Shown here in pieces: positions 10,714 through 20,752 of a stretch of DNA of 64,000 bases; position 1 is the stretch's first letter, and every line of letters starts with the position of its first letter. The notes under the pieces were generated by a model. It ran no database searches, was not told the origin of the DNA, and worked only from the letters and a program-made list of their open reading frames with translations. The position numbers and the translations under genes were made by a program. The DNA is from Rhizoclosmatium globosum (taxonomy: Eukaryota > Chytridiomycota > Chytridiomycetes > Chytridiales > Chytriomycetaceae): assembly GCA_002104985.1 (NCBI GenBank), contig MCGO01000013.1, positions 124,001 to 188,000 on the forward strand, written 5' to 3'.

Positions 10714-12282
10714 ATGGCAGCTATCGTCAACTTGGATTCAGCGGCCATCGCCTCTCTTCTCAAGAGTCACAATGATTTTCGCGCCAGCTACGGGATCTTG
10801 CCTCTCAAGTGGAACCAAACCATTGCTGATCATGCTGTTGGATGTTAGACACAGAACGACGTTACTCCCTCATACTAACGAAAAAGTACAGGGGCAAACC
10901 ATTCCATTGCATTCAAAGACTTCACTGCGACAGATGGTGATCCTGGCAACGCCATGCACGGAGACCACAAAGGTCTTGGACAAAACCTCATGTGGAAATA
11001 CAGTAGCGACAAGCCCAAATTAAATTACACGGGGTTAGTCAGTGGATGGACATCCGAAGTGGTTCCATCGGCTCCAGGAGGTTATAACCACGCATCTCAA
11101 GTGTTGTGGGGTAGCACGACGGATGTGGGTTGCGCTATGGGGGCTGGACCTAACCCGGAACCTAACCCTTCAAACATTGCTCGGAACAATGCTATTATCC
11201 TTGTTTGCGACTATTATCCAGCGGGGAACATTCAAGGGTCGCAATGGAACACAGTTGGTGGGAAATTGCCGAATGTTTCTGTAACTACCGCTGGAATTAC
11301 AGGATTTAGTTCCGCTTCCGCCACTGTGACGGCTTCGGAAATTAAGTCTACTACTGTTTCCACGTTGAATATTGCAACCAACAGTATTGTGCTATCCACA
11401 GCTGTACCAAACACCGTCAAGACCACTGCTACTGTTGACAAGACCGGATCAGCGCAAACCACTACTGCCACCTCCAATTTAATTGATAGTAATTCTCCAA
11501 CAGCCGATTTAATTGCGCTTGCTGCCGGTGTAATTCCAGGTCCCACTTCGTTTTCCCCAGTTTCAACCAATATTGCAAACACTGCTGCTTCTATTTCATC
11601 TCTTATCTCCTCAATCAACGCCAAGACGTCTTCTCAGATCGCCGCTGCTTTGGTTCAGAAATTCCAACCTTTCACTGATGGGGGAAGCGCTAAGTTTGGA
11701 GGGCCAAATCTTACGTCCAACAGTTCAGCGAAAAACAGTTTGGTCGCTGTTATTATTACCTCTACCTCTTATAACGTAAGAACATATTGATGTGTAGATA
11801 TTTTCCATTGAACTCAAATATCATAGATCTCAACTCCTGTCTCTTTTGCAAAGACTTATAATGGTGCAACCAACCTTCTTACGACAGCTATTCCAAATGG
11901 AATTGCAATCTTTTGCGCGGTTCCAAGCAACATTACTTCCCAATGGTTCTCAATCGCCCACGACAAAACGTCTCAAACTGCGCAAGTTTCGTTTTTGACT
12001 GACCATAAGCCGTTGGGAACTGTCAGTTTTCCTGCCAAGTATAATAAGAAGAACTTGAAGAGAGAAGAGGATGGATTCAGTGTCGCGATTGCTTCTATTC
12101 CCGTTACGGATGATGTTTCTGGGCCTGTAGTTACGTCTACCATTTCAGCCACCTCAGTGACTATAGTTAATAAGGCATATGTCGCGCCTGATACCAAAAC
12201 AAACAAGAATGTTTATGCTTCTGCTGCTTCTGCTCAATGGTTTGGATTCATGGTCGTTATTTTCGCCTCATTGATGTTGTAG
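10714..12282 (+). CDS. CAP/SCP (PR-1-like) domain protein with hydrophobic C-terminal tail
   Basis: Exons 10714-10843, 10892-11775, 11827-12282 give 489 aa; intron 1 has a TACTAAC branch site. Residues about 15-175 form a CAP domain: SHNDFRASYGILPLKWNQTI, HAVGWANHSIAF, GQNLMW, GYNHASQVLWGSTTDVGCAM and NAIILVCDYYPAGN. CAP proteins are secreted sterol/lipid-binding or wall-associated proteins. A Thr/Ser-rich stalk follows, then a C-terminal Ala/Gly site and a short hydrophobic tail (QWFGFMVVIFASLML), which fits GPI anchoring. No signal peptide precedes the first Met, so an upstream exon may be missing; the preceding gene stops only 109 bp upstream. Confidence 0.8.
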
Positions 12283-12400
12283 CCTCTTTTACTGGTTTTC
12301 CTTTTGTTTGCCTCATGATTATTCAATAAACTCTGAAGTATAAATAACACCAAGTATTTTTTTAGTTAAAGAAGCCGCAGAATTTAAATTTCTTTCATCA

Positions 12401-12430
12401 TTAAGGGAGGCCTCCAAAAGTGCTAAATTT
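12401..12430 (+). repeat. Left terminal inverted repeat
   Basis: Starts TTAAGGGAGGCCTCCAAAAG and runs to AAATTT. Exact reverse complement of 13916-13945. Confidence 0.85.
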
Positions 12431-12713
12431 CAATTGATTTTGCTGTCGCCATTTTTGTCCGTTTTCACCACCACCACCCACCTTCTGATGCCTGCCACGT
12501 AACCAGTTTCCGCTCTCCGTCTCGAAGATTTCGATGTATCGACGTTTGAGTATGTTATAAATAGAAAACCGGGTCAAATCTAACTTGTTTTGTATTCAGT
12601 GACATCATATGAAACACTCGTTTACGCTAATCTCACAGCTGCTTCCCCATGTGTCAAACTTTCTAAACTCGATTCAATCCTGACTTCATCGAGGGGGCGT
12701 AGGGAGTGGGTTC

Positions 12714-13027
12714 TCATTGCCTTCCATGTGCACAAGTTCCTTTCAACCTCCTCACGATATCGTCCAGGCTTCCATCAATGCTGAACGCATAATCAGCCAT
12801 TCTATCAATGTCAACGTCTTGTCTTTGTTTGATGCATACTATTCACTGGGGGGCAAGGGACCTTGAGCAACTATTCCTTCAAGCAGTGTCCTCCTCTATC
12901 CCTTCTGGAAAGTCCTCTGAATCAATCACCATTCCGTTGTTCAATTCTGCAATCTGCTACGATTCATTTCAGGTTGTCTCGGGGACTCTTGGCCAATGGC
13001 TACGTTATTCTGCTCAAACGCAACCAT
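12714..13027 (-). pseudogene. Gene remnant, end resembling a dephospho-CoA kinase/P-loop kinase
   Basis: On the minus strand three open stretches follow one another in two frames: MVAFEQNNVAIGQESPRQPE, then IAELNNGMVIDSEDFPEGIE, then QRQDVDIDRMADYAFSIDGS ... LDDIVRRL. They read as protein but are broken by a one-base frame change and two in-frame tga codons, with no usable introns between. The last piece resembles the C-terminal pattern of CoaE-type kinases (RADYxIDNxGSLxxLxxxVxxL); that similarity is from memory and weak. It lies inside the inverted-repeat segment. Confidence 0.3.
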
Positions 13028-13069
13028 TCAAATAAAAACTACCTGTCCACTTTTCTTGATTGTTTTGTT

Positions 13070-13381
13070 TCATCGCATACGACGTCTTGTGTTAAATTGC
13101 TTTGAAGGAACGCTGTTGGCTTCGTTCTTCTTCCAAACCAAAACACAAGCTTTCAACATATCTTGAAATAAAGTTCTTTGAATCAATGGGACAAGACCTC
13201 ATGTTGTACAGATATCGCGCTCTGGGTTAAGCCAGAGTTTCTTTTGGACGGGTAGAGGTATTCGTTCTTGTTCAGGTGTTAAGAGTGCCAGACCATCGTT
13301 CAACCCATCATTCACATCACTATATATCGCGGAATTTTGCGCTTTCTGATCTCTGAGAGGGAGCTTCTGTTTTTTGGACAA
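13070..13381 (-). CDS. Hypothetical 87-aa protein, two exons
   Basis: Exon 13381-13210 and exon 13161-13070 join with a gtacaa donor and a tttcaag acceptor (48-nt intron) to 88 codons including the stop. The product is basic at both ends: MSKKQKLPLRDQKAQNSAIY near the start, LLTPEQERIPLPVQKKLW in the middle and FNTRRRMR at the end. No family recognised. It sits inside the 1.5-kb inverted-repeat segment, so it may be element cargo or a host gene caught between two repeat copies. Confidence 0.4.
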
Positions 13382-13915
13382 ATATTGATTGGTCTAAAAG
13401 TATCAATTAGAACAAGTCCCGCAATTTGAATGATGCGTCGCTAAATCGACGTGAAAACTTAGATAATACCATATTCTCTTTGAATTTTAATTTGCAGGAC
13501 TCCTTCGTGGATAATAGTTGAGTAAAGTAGGTTCGAAACTTCAAAATCTCCAAATTTTGTGATTATATTCACGCCACGTCACCAAAAACAATACAATCGT
13601 CTCAATTCGACGTGAATAAACGCATCTGTGTGTCTTCTATGCCTCACTTTTTGAATGAGGCTGATTGGCAAAGTCGTTCTTTGGTGCCATGGGCTGGAAG
13701 GTGGTTCAAAAGGGTCAAAAATTGTTGACTTTAGACATCAATATTTTATTAACCATTATCAGTAAAGCTTCAAATACAGCGGAATCGCATAGAGGGGACT
13801 CATATCTCCTTCTACTGACGATTTCACGGCTTCGCTGTGGCTGGTGGGCGAGCAATCCTTGCTTGCGTGAACGTTCAATTCCTCTGGACTGCCTCACCCA
13901 AAAAATGGCGACAAA

Positions 13916-13945
13916 AAATTTAGCACTTTTGGAGGCCTCCCTTAA
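13916..13945 (-). repeat. Right terminal inverted repeat
   Basis: Ends GGAGGCCTCCCTTAA. Exact reverse complement of 12401-12430. The next gene's ATG is at 13960. Confidence 0.85.
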
Positions 13946-13959
13946 GCAATGTTTTAGTG

Positions 13960-16039
13960 ATGGCACCTCGACCCAAACCATGTGTCAAATGTAAACGAGC
14001 CCGCAAGAAGTGTGAAGTGTCTGGAGATGGCGTCAACTGTCTTCGTTGTCTTTCGCTTGGAGCACTATGCTGCTTCGAAGTTGTTCCTAAATCAGGCGAT
14101 CGAAGAACTCTTGCAGCTTATCCATGCGACCGATGCAGCAGAAACAGATGGAAATGCACCGTACATCCAGGACAAACTGTATGCCACTTGTGCCAGGAAC
14201 ATGGAACAGAAGCTGACTGCCAAGTGGTTCCTGCCTTGCAACCTACACCGTCACAAGACTATTCAAGCTCTGAAACTCAAACAACATCAACCTCTGATTC
14301 CATTCCTTCTGCAAAAGGAGTATTGGACCAGGTCCTTCAAGTGTTCAACAGTTCTTTACAGGAAACCCAATTTGACTATGCAGACTGGAGGATGGAGGAT
14401 CCTGATTTGATGCCAACGATTGAAGATTTCATGCTCGCTTGGTCATTGAGTACTGCGAACGGAACAAGGCCACCTGTGTGGTTTGGAATGGATGGAGACT
14501 ACTTTTTACGAACATTCTTTGTACAGCCCTCATATTTAAGGTGCGAGGCGCCATCTTTTCTTCGTGTATATTTAACGCTTGTTTTGATAGGTTTGCTTTG
14601 TGTGCAATAGCAGCTCACGTGCACAATCCCCCGTTACCCGAAGCTGTGTCTTTCTCACTATTCCAACGCGCGAGAAAAGCCATACTGCGAATGGCTGGTT
14701 GTAAACCTTGTGTAGATATGGTAAAAGCATATGGATATCTTGTTCTCTTCGCTATACGTGAGTTCTTCATCATACGGAATTTGATTGATTGATTTATCCT
14801 TTTTATTTAGACAAAGGTCAGCCAGCTGTTGGACAGAATTTCTTGAAGCTGGGGTTAGATGTTATTAGAGATTTAAGATTGGATGTGGATCCAGATGATT
14901 CTCCGTGGCTATTTCACTTGAATCTTACGCCACGTCAAAAAGAAGATCGTCGACGGGCTTTTTGGGGTTTATACGGCAACTATATGGCAGACTTGGGATA
15001 TAATCCAGATCCATCGTTTGAATGCGACATAAGTGGGGATAATGTCAAACCACCTGGAGAAGTATTCGACCTAGGGCAACCAATCTTTGAAGACAGCGTC
15101 GCTCTGAAATGGGTGTGGAAACTAAGTGAAATTTTGCATAGAAATCGCAAATCCCTTCTGAAACCACCTCAATCTCTCTTGAAGATTCTTGACCTTGATA
15201 CCAGCCATGGTTTAATCGAAAACGTTCAAATAATCATATCACAATGCAAATACCTGTTGCTTTACTCGAGCTCTCCGTTGGAAATTACGTATGAAGACGC
15301 GGAGCGGTTCAAAGTGCAACTGGCAAACGTCTCAGTACGCTTCTTATTCCACACTTATGCATTAAATTTCTTGACATTATCCTGCCTATCTGCGCTACAC
15401 CGGCCAAAGCTCTACGCTACATCATTGAAATCCTGTAATCCCAGATTTTTGAGTCTTAAACAACATGAAGACATCCTGTCGGCAACAAATCAGTGCCTTG
15501 AATGTGCGCACCGACTTACGAATATATTTTTTCATACACACGAAGAGTGTATGACCTACGTCGGCTTTAGCATATTCACTCAACTCATCTACAATCTTTT
15601 TGAGGCATGCATTATTTGCTGGTTTGCGTCCTGTCGAATGACTGTCGCATGGAGAGCTTTGATGAATCCAGCCTATGTGGAAAGAGAAAAACTGTTAGCT
15701 ATGGCAACGAAATTAACTGAATTCATGCAGAGAGTTGTGAAAGTAGAAGGGACAAAGTCTGGATCAACGATTGTGATACTTCGGTGTATGCAAGCGATGG
15801 TGCGAGAAATGTTTATATATCGCAGAGGTGCTGTAATTGAAGACTCAGAATCGAGATCTGGTATTGACGGGTTAGAACTCCGAATGACAGTCATGTCTCT
15901 TGTTGGTGACGATTTTGAAACAATCGAAAAGGAGCCTTATGCCTATCTTGGTTTATTGGGACTTGAGGTTGCTGGAGGAGTACGGTGGAAAGGAAAGTAC
16001 GAACCTGAATGGAGAATGTTTTGGACTTCTAATACCTAA
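13960..16039 (+). CDS. Twin Zn2Cys6 transcription factor, paralogue B
   Basis: Exons 13960-14540, 14591-14757, 14811-16039 give 658 aa with no frame break. Two Gal4-type clusters stand in series: Cys 8/11/18/27/30/37 (KRARKK basic stretch; an extra Cys at 38) and Cys 56/59/66/75/78/87 (SRNRWK). A Ser/Thr/Gln linker leads to EDPDLMPTIEDFMLAWS, then FGMDGDYFLRTFF, then the long helical domain RLDVDPDDSPWLFHLNLTPR and onward. The middle exon is 167 nt, as in paralogues A and C. The start is only 15 bp from the right inverted repeat of the upstream element, so its promoter may include element sequence. Role in the cell unknown; presumably a nuclear activator or repressor. Confidence 0.85.
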
Positions 16040-16234
16040 TTGTAATATAAAAAGTCAATTGCATAGTTCAAACCAGAAAGCAGGATGTGACTGGATTCCA
16101 AAACCAGTCTGAGAGAGAACCAACCTGAATAGAAGCTGTTTTGAAAATTGCAATAATGAATCGTTGCATCACCCGTAAAGTCAGAGGTTATTTGAGATTA
16201 AGTTGAACAGCAGACTCCAAACCAGCCCCAAAAA

Positions 16235-19009
16235 ATGTCAACCCGAAACAAGGCATGCACACAGTGTCAAAAAGCCCGAAAGAAGTGCGAAATACAAGCC
16301 GACTATTCACACTGCCAACGATGCTTCTCTCTGGGCATCCCGCAGCTATGCCAATTTGAAGTGAAACCCAAGTCCAAAGACACCTTGAACTTGTATTTTG
16401 ATGTTTACCTCAACCTCCACATCTACAGCTACAACTTCTTCTTACTTCCACAAACAATCATTCTTTCTAGACATCAAACCCTTTCATCTATCGCATATTC
16501 CGTTGGCTGACTCTGGTGCAAATATTCGACGCGTTCTTGCTGAACAGCTAACTCAGTTTTATCCCTGTCAGTCGTTAACAAAACTCGATGCGTTCTTACG
16601 GAACAGCAAATTCAGCTTCATTCCTATCAGTCGTTCATAAATGCTGAAAAAGATGCTCCAATCTACTGTAACAAACACTGGAAGTTCTACGACGTTGGTT
16701 CAAAGTGACGGAGAGGAGGGAAGTCATGATGACGGATCATGGAATGGAGGTTGATGATGGAAGTGTTGACGTCGGAGTGGCTGCAGGGGAAAAGAAGACG
16801 AAAAACAAGAAGAAGAGGAAAAGGAAAAAGGTTGCGGTTGCTGGTGTTGAAGACGCAAAGGTAGATGTGGCGCCGGAGAAGGTTGATACGGTGCTTGAGT
16901 TGGAGTCCTCATCAGAAACTCAAGCACGCATCTACTCTCGACTCCCCCATTTCCCAAACCACAACCATATCCGCACTTGAAACCGAACTCGCGCGTATTC
17001 AATCCGAAATTTATACCCCAAAAGCAAATCTGGAAGAGTTAAAAAAGAAGCTTGAGAACTTCTTGGCCCCTCAACCATGTCGTCGATGCAGCAAGAACAG
17101 ATGGCGATGCATATTAATACCAGGACAGAGTGCTTGTCGCCTTTGTCAGAGCAGTGGAAACGACAGTGACTGCAACTTTGAACTTGAAGTCTCGACTACA
17201 TCCCAGTCAGAACCTTCTCCTACCGAGTATCAGTCCTACTCCAGTACCATCGAATCTACTATTTCGCTACCTTCAGACTCTAGCAGCCTCGGGGCAAGCG
17301 CATTAGACCATATCATTCATGCATTTGACCAACCATTAAACACAACTGATATGATGATTGAGGATCCTGATTTGATGCCTACCATGGATGACTTTGTATT
17401 GGCTTGGTCGTTTTGTACTGCAAACGGGACACAGCCGCCTCTTTGGTTTGGAATGGATGGAGACCACTTCCTACGGACCTTCTTTTCACAGCCGCCGTAT
17501 TTACGGTACAGTCTCCAGATATTATCGAATCTAAACTAATAGAAAATTTCTAGATTGGCTTTGTGTGCATTTGCGGCCCATTCTCGTATCCCCCCTCTAC
17601 CAGAGCCTGTGTGCTTCTCATTATTCCAGCGAGCGAGGAAAGCTATATTTCGAATGGAGGGGAACGAGGTTTGCGTAGAAATGGTGAAAGCATTAACATA
17701 TTTATTTCTCTTCTCAATGCGTGAGTGCAAGCCTTTCGCACTGTGGTCTTCACTTCTAATCATCTTTCGACAGATAAGGGCCAACCTTCCATCGGCAGAA
17801 AGTTTTTAGAAAGGGGAGCCGAAATATTGCTTGAATTACGGCTCGATGTAGATCCTGATGATTCCCCTTGGCTGTTTCCACTGAATCTGACCCCGCGACA
17901 AAAAGAAGATCGCAGGCGCGCATTCTGGGCTCTCTATGGATGGTTTATTACAGATCTAGGGCTAAATCCAGATGCCTCCTTCACTGTTCCGTTGTCAGAT
18001 AATGGGGTAAAACCTCCGCATGAAGTAGTTGATCAAGGCCAGCGCATCTTTGAAAGAAGTCCATCCGTAAAGTGGAGCAATGCTTTGAGTAAAATCGTGT
18101 ACAAGAATCGGCAAATACTCATGAACCCGCCACAATCGATCACAACTCTGCTTGAATCAGCAACACACCAGGACCTTGAATCAAGCTTCAATGATGCCTT
18201 ATTAAAGTGTGCAGATCTCGTGCTTTATGCGGAATCACCATTCAATTACGGAGGATGATTCTTCTCGCTTCAAGCAGCAACTTATCGCCAACAAAGTCTT
18301 CAATCGTTATCTCTTCCAGGTTTACGCATTCAACTTTTCATTGCTTGCGACCATCTCTGTTTTAAACAGACCAAGACTATATGTCACATGTTTGAGGTCG
18401 TGTCATCCAAAGTTTTTGAGCTCCAAACATCAGCAAATTATCTTGCTTGCAGCTACACAATGCCTCGATTCCGCGCATCGAACTGCCAATCTATTTTTCT
18501 TCGCGGAGACGGATTGTTTAGCCGGGTTTGGTCCGGCCGTATTCACTCAGTTGATATACTATTTATTAGAAGCCGCTATCGTTTGTTGGTTTGTTACATG
18601 TCGAATGAGTTCGGGGTGGCGGTCTCTACTTGATCCACAACTCGTTGAAAGGAAGCGATTGTTGAGGATAACGAAGAAAATGGCTGCATTCGTTCAAAAG
18701 GTTGTTGATTTGGAAGGGGCAAAGTCTGGTCCCACAAGTGCGATTTATCAATGCTTGCTGAGCATGGTGCCCGAAATGGTCAAATGTTGTGAAGGTGACG
18801 ACACAGAAGAAGATTGGAGGACATCCTCAGAATTGGAGGGAGTAGAAATTAGTATGACAGTGACATCTCTTGTCGGCGATGAAATTGAAAAGGTTGAGAA
18901 AGAGCCTCATTCACATCTTGGTCTCTTGGGGCTGGACATTGCTGGAGGAGTTCGATGGAAAGGGAATAGTGAGCCTGCATGGAGACTATTTTGGAAACTA
19001 AATGACTAG
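16235..19009 (+). pseudogene. Twin Zn2Cys6 transcription factor, paralogue C (interrupted and frameshifted)
   Basis: Cluster 1 (TQCQKARKKCE ... HCQRCFSLG) is read from the ATG at 16235; cluster 2 (PCRRCSKNRWRC) starts near 17078. In paralogues A and B they are 17 residues apart; here about 690 nt intervene, holding a tandem repeat, a Lys-rich frame (KKTKNKKKRKRKK) and a coiled-coil-like stretch ahead of cluster 2 (LEELKKKLENF). Downstream exons to 17505, 17554-17720 and 17774-19009 match the paralogues in position and phase. Near 18238 the frame shifts by 2 nt compared with A and B (SPLEIT there), creating a tga at 18256 while the other frame continues to 19009. Either a decaying copy or an assembly indel plus a long intron. 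Confidence 0.65.
16524..16642 (+). repeat. Imperfect 60-nt tandem duplication
   Basis: Two copies (16524-16583 and 16584-16642) share the pattern CGTTCTT..GAACAGC..A..TCAG....AT..CT.TCAGTCGTT. They lie in the extra sequence between the two zinc clusters of paralogue C. Confidence 0.6.
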
Positions 19010-19076
19010 ACCATTAAATCACACGCAAAGAACTTGTATTTGGCAATTAAATATAAATACATGAATGAAAGAGGGT

Positions 19077-19751
19077 CTATGCCAATTGTTCGTATTCAGG
19101 ACCACTTCGGACGAACCTCCTAAACTCCTTTCCAACGTATTCGAAAGCACAGTTCCAAAAGCAGAATCCACTCGAAAGAACGACTACGACAAATATCGTG
19201 TATCTTTCCCATCCTGGAATACGTTGAATGGTGGAATGCTCCAACAACCCTGTACCCGTGACGTAGACTGTCAAACCCATAAGAACAAGCCCTGTGTACC
19301 GCTTGAAACACGTCCATTTCTTACTAGCCCCAATACCTCCAAATGTGGTCACAGGAAAATAACGCATAGCTGTTCCCAAGATAGAAACTGCAACAGTGAG
19401 TGCAAACGTCAACAACCCAATCACGCCATGCCAGCTTTCCCAGTGTCTCTTGCCCTTGTTTGTCTTGTTTTGGTTCACGGCCCAGAAACCAACACATGCA
19501 GCGATACATGCGATAATCTGGAGAACTGCATGGTTACTGACGTTTCGCTTTCTTTCGGCGGCTGTTTTGGCTTGACTGTCTGTCCGTTGAAGCATAATAG
19601 AAGCTGAAATAGAGGCCCAGATGAAGAGACACATGGCGATTGGGTGCAGAGAGTATAGGACATATTCTTTGGTATATGGGTATGCTGTTGCGGCCATCGC
19701 AACTCCGAGGGAGACAATCAGGATAGTCTTGGGACACAGCAGGAACGACAT
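19077..19751 (-). CDS. Cytochrome b561-domain membrane protein (CYB561D2-like)
   Basis: About 224 aa from the Met at 19751; the frame extends upstream to a Met at 19868 but that adds 39 residues of unlikely leader. Five to six hydrophobic segments are visible. Haem-ligand candidates are the His of SLHPIAM, SNHAVLQ and HWESWHGVIG, in the order seen in b561 proteins. The family moves electrons across membranes (ascorbate or ferric reduction); the CYB561D2 group lies in endosomal/ER membranes. Its 3' end faces that of paralogue C, 68 bp away. Confidence 0.75.
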   Translation of the reverse strand: MSFLLCPKTILIVSLGVAMAATAYPYTKEYVLYSLHPIAMCLFIWASISASIMLQRTDSQAKTAAERKRNVSNHAVLQIIACIAACVGFWAVNQNKTNKGKRHWESWHGVIGLLTFALTVAVSILGTAMRYFPVTTFGGIGASKKWTCFKRYTGLVLMGLTVYVTGTGLLEHSTIQRIPGWERYTIFVVVVLSSGFCFWNCAFEYVGKEFRRFVRSGPEYEQLA

Positions 19752-20114
19752 TTTGAGCTGGTTATCGAGAAGAAATCTGGAAGGAACGGATTGTGATAAC
19801 TTGAGCAAAGGTGTCAGAAGTGGCTCGAATCTGATTGGTTGGATTTGCCTCACTTCTCCCGAAACCATGCCTGTTTCATGTCCCTATTGGCTCCGTCTTT
19901 CCGCGACACAATGGACGCCGCAGATTCCAGATTAGATAATTTATTAATTCGTATTCATAAATATTAACTTTCCATTCTCGTCCCATGTTTTTCGGTGGGT
20001 AGAGTTGTACATTCTGTCCCTCCCTCATAATTGCATCCAAAGATGAACGTCGCTGGCTTTCTTGAATGAAAAGATAATGGAAATAAGGATTGTTCAAAGC
20101 AGTTCGAATTCATT

Positions 20115-20579
20115 TTGGAAATTGGGTCGTTTGGGGAATGCGGAAAATTCCAAACAACCCAGCCAGTCTTAAAAGACGTCTTCGTCCCTTTTCTATTTCC
20201 ACATTCAAACACTGATTCAAGTGCTCCTTCAGCTAACCCATGGAAAATGTTGCCTACGCCTACGATCATCGTGACCCAGCACGAAGACGATGAAGTAGCA
20301 GTTGACAAGCCATCAGTTTCATCATCTTATGACCAGAATCCATCGAGACTTACGACCCACCGACCCAGAACTGTGTCTCGAAACTTTGTACGAGCTTGCC
20401 ATCCTGTCGCTACCATTTGCTGTGCTCTGTGCGGAGGAAGAACGCCGACATCACAAGCAGTCGAAGTTGGCCTCTTGAGGCCCAAAGTGTTGTATGAGCT
20501 TCGCAAGCAATATCCATCTTTGCAATCAACCCATAGTATTTGCTGTATTCCAATAGGAACAGTTATAAAGTCAATTTGA
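20115..20579 (+). CDS. Hypothetical Cys-containing protein
   Basis: Single exon of 154 aa from the first Met; a second Met at 20247 would give 110 aa beginning MLPTPTIIVTQHEDDEV. The distal half has CCALCGG and, 34 residues on, CCIPIG, which might be half of a zinc site. No family is recognised. An overlapping minus-strand frame (20327-20635) is equally open, so the strand is not certain. Confidence 0.4.
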   Translation: MEIGSFGECGKFQTTQPVLKDVFVPFLFPHSNTDSSAPSANPWKMLPTPTIIVTQHEDDEVAVDKPSVSSSYDQNPSRLTTHRPRTVSRNFVRACHPVATICCALCGGRTPTSQAVEVGLLRPKVLYELRKQYPSLQSTHSICCIPIGTVIKSI

Positions 20580-20752
20580 ATACATAATAAAAAGAGCTGT
20601 CGAATGAATACCTTTTTCCTACGAGAACTATACACCTCAATTAAACTCTATATTATCTTCAATACTCTGTCGCTGTCACCTGCCATGAACTGTAGTGAAC
20701 TGTTCAAAGGAGAACCAACTTTGTTTTTTGTTTTTTTCGAAGTCAAGTCAAA

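Larger units (their letters stand above)
12401..13945. mobile_element. 1.5-kb segment bounded by perfect 30-bp inverted repeats (putative TIR element)
   Basis: The left end 12401-12430 and right end 13916-13945 are exact reverse complements over 30 bp, including outer TTAA. The symmetry continues imperfectly inward (TGTCGCCATTTTT near 12443 and its complement near 13902). This is the form of a DNA transposon or MITE pair; the flank fits a TTAA (piggyBac-type) or TA (Tc1/mariner-type) target duplication. Inside are no transposase but a short spliced gene and a gene remnant on the minus strand. The right end lies 15 bp before the start of the Zn2Cys6 gene at 13960. Confidence 0.55.

Noticed and set aside
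10504..10851. Plus-strand frame extending the CAP gene upstream to 10504
   Set aside because: It overlaps the last exon of the zinc-ribbon gene and has no ATG before 10714 that gives a signal peptide; the ATG at 10714 starts at the CAP domain.
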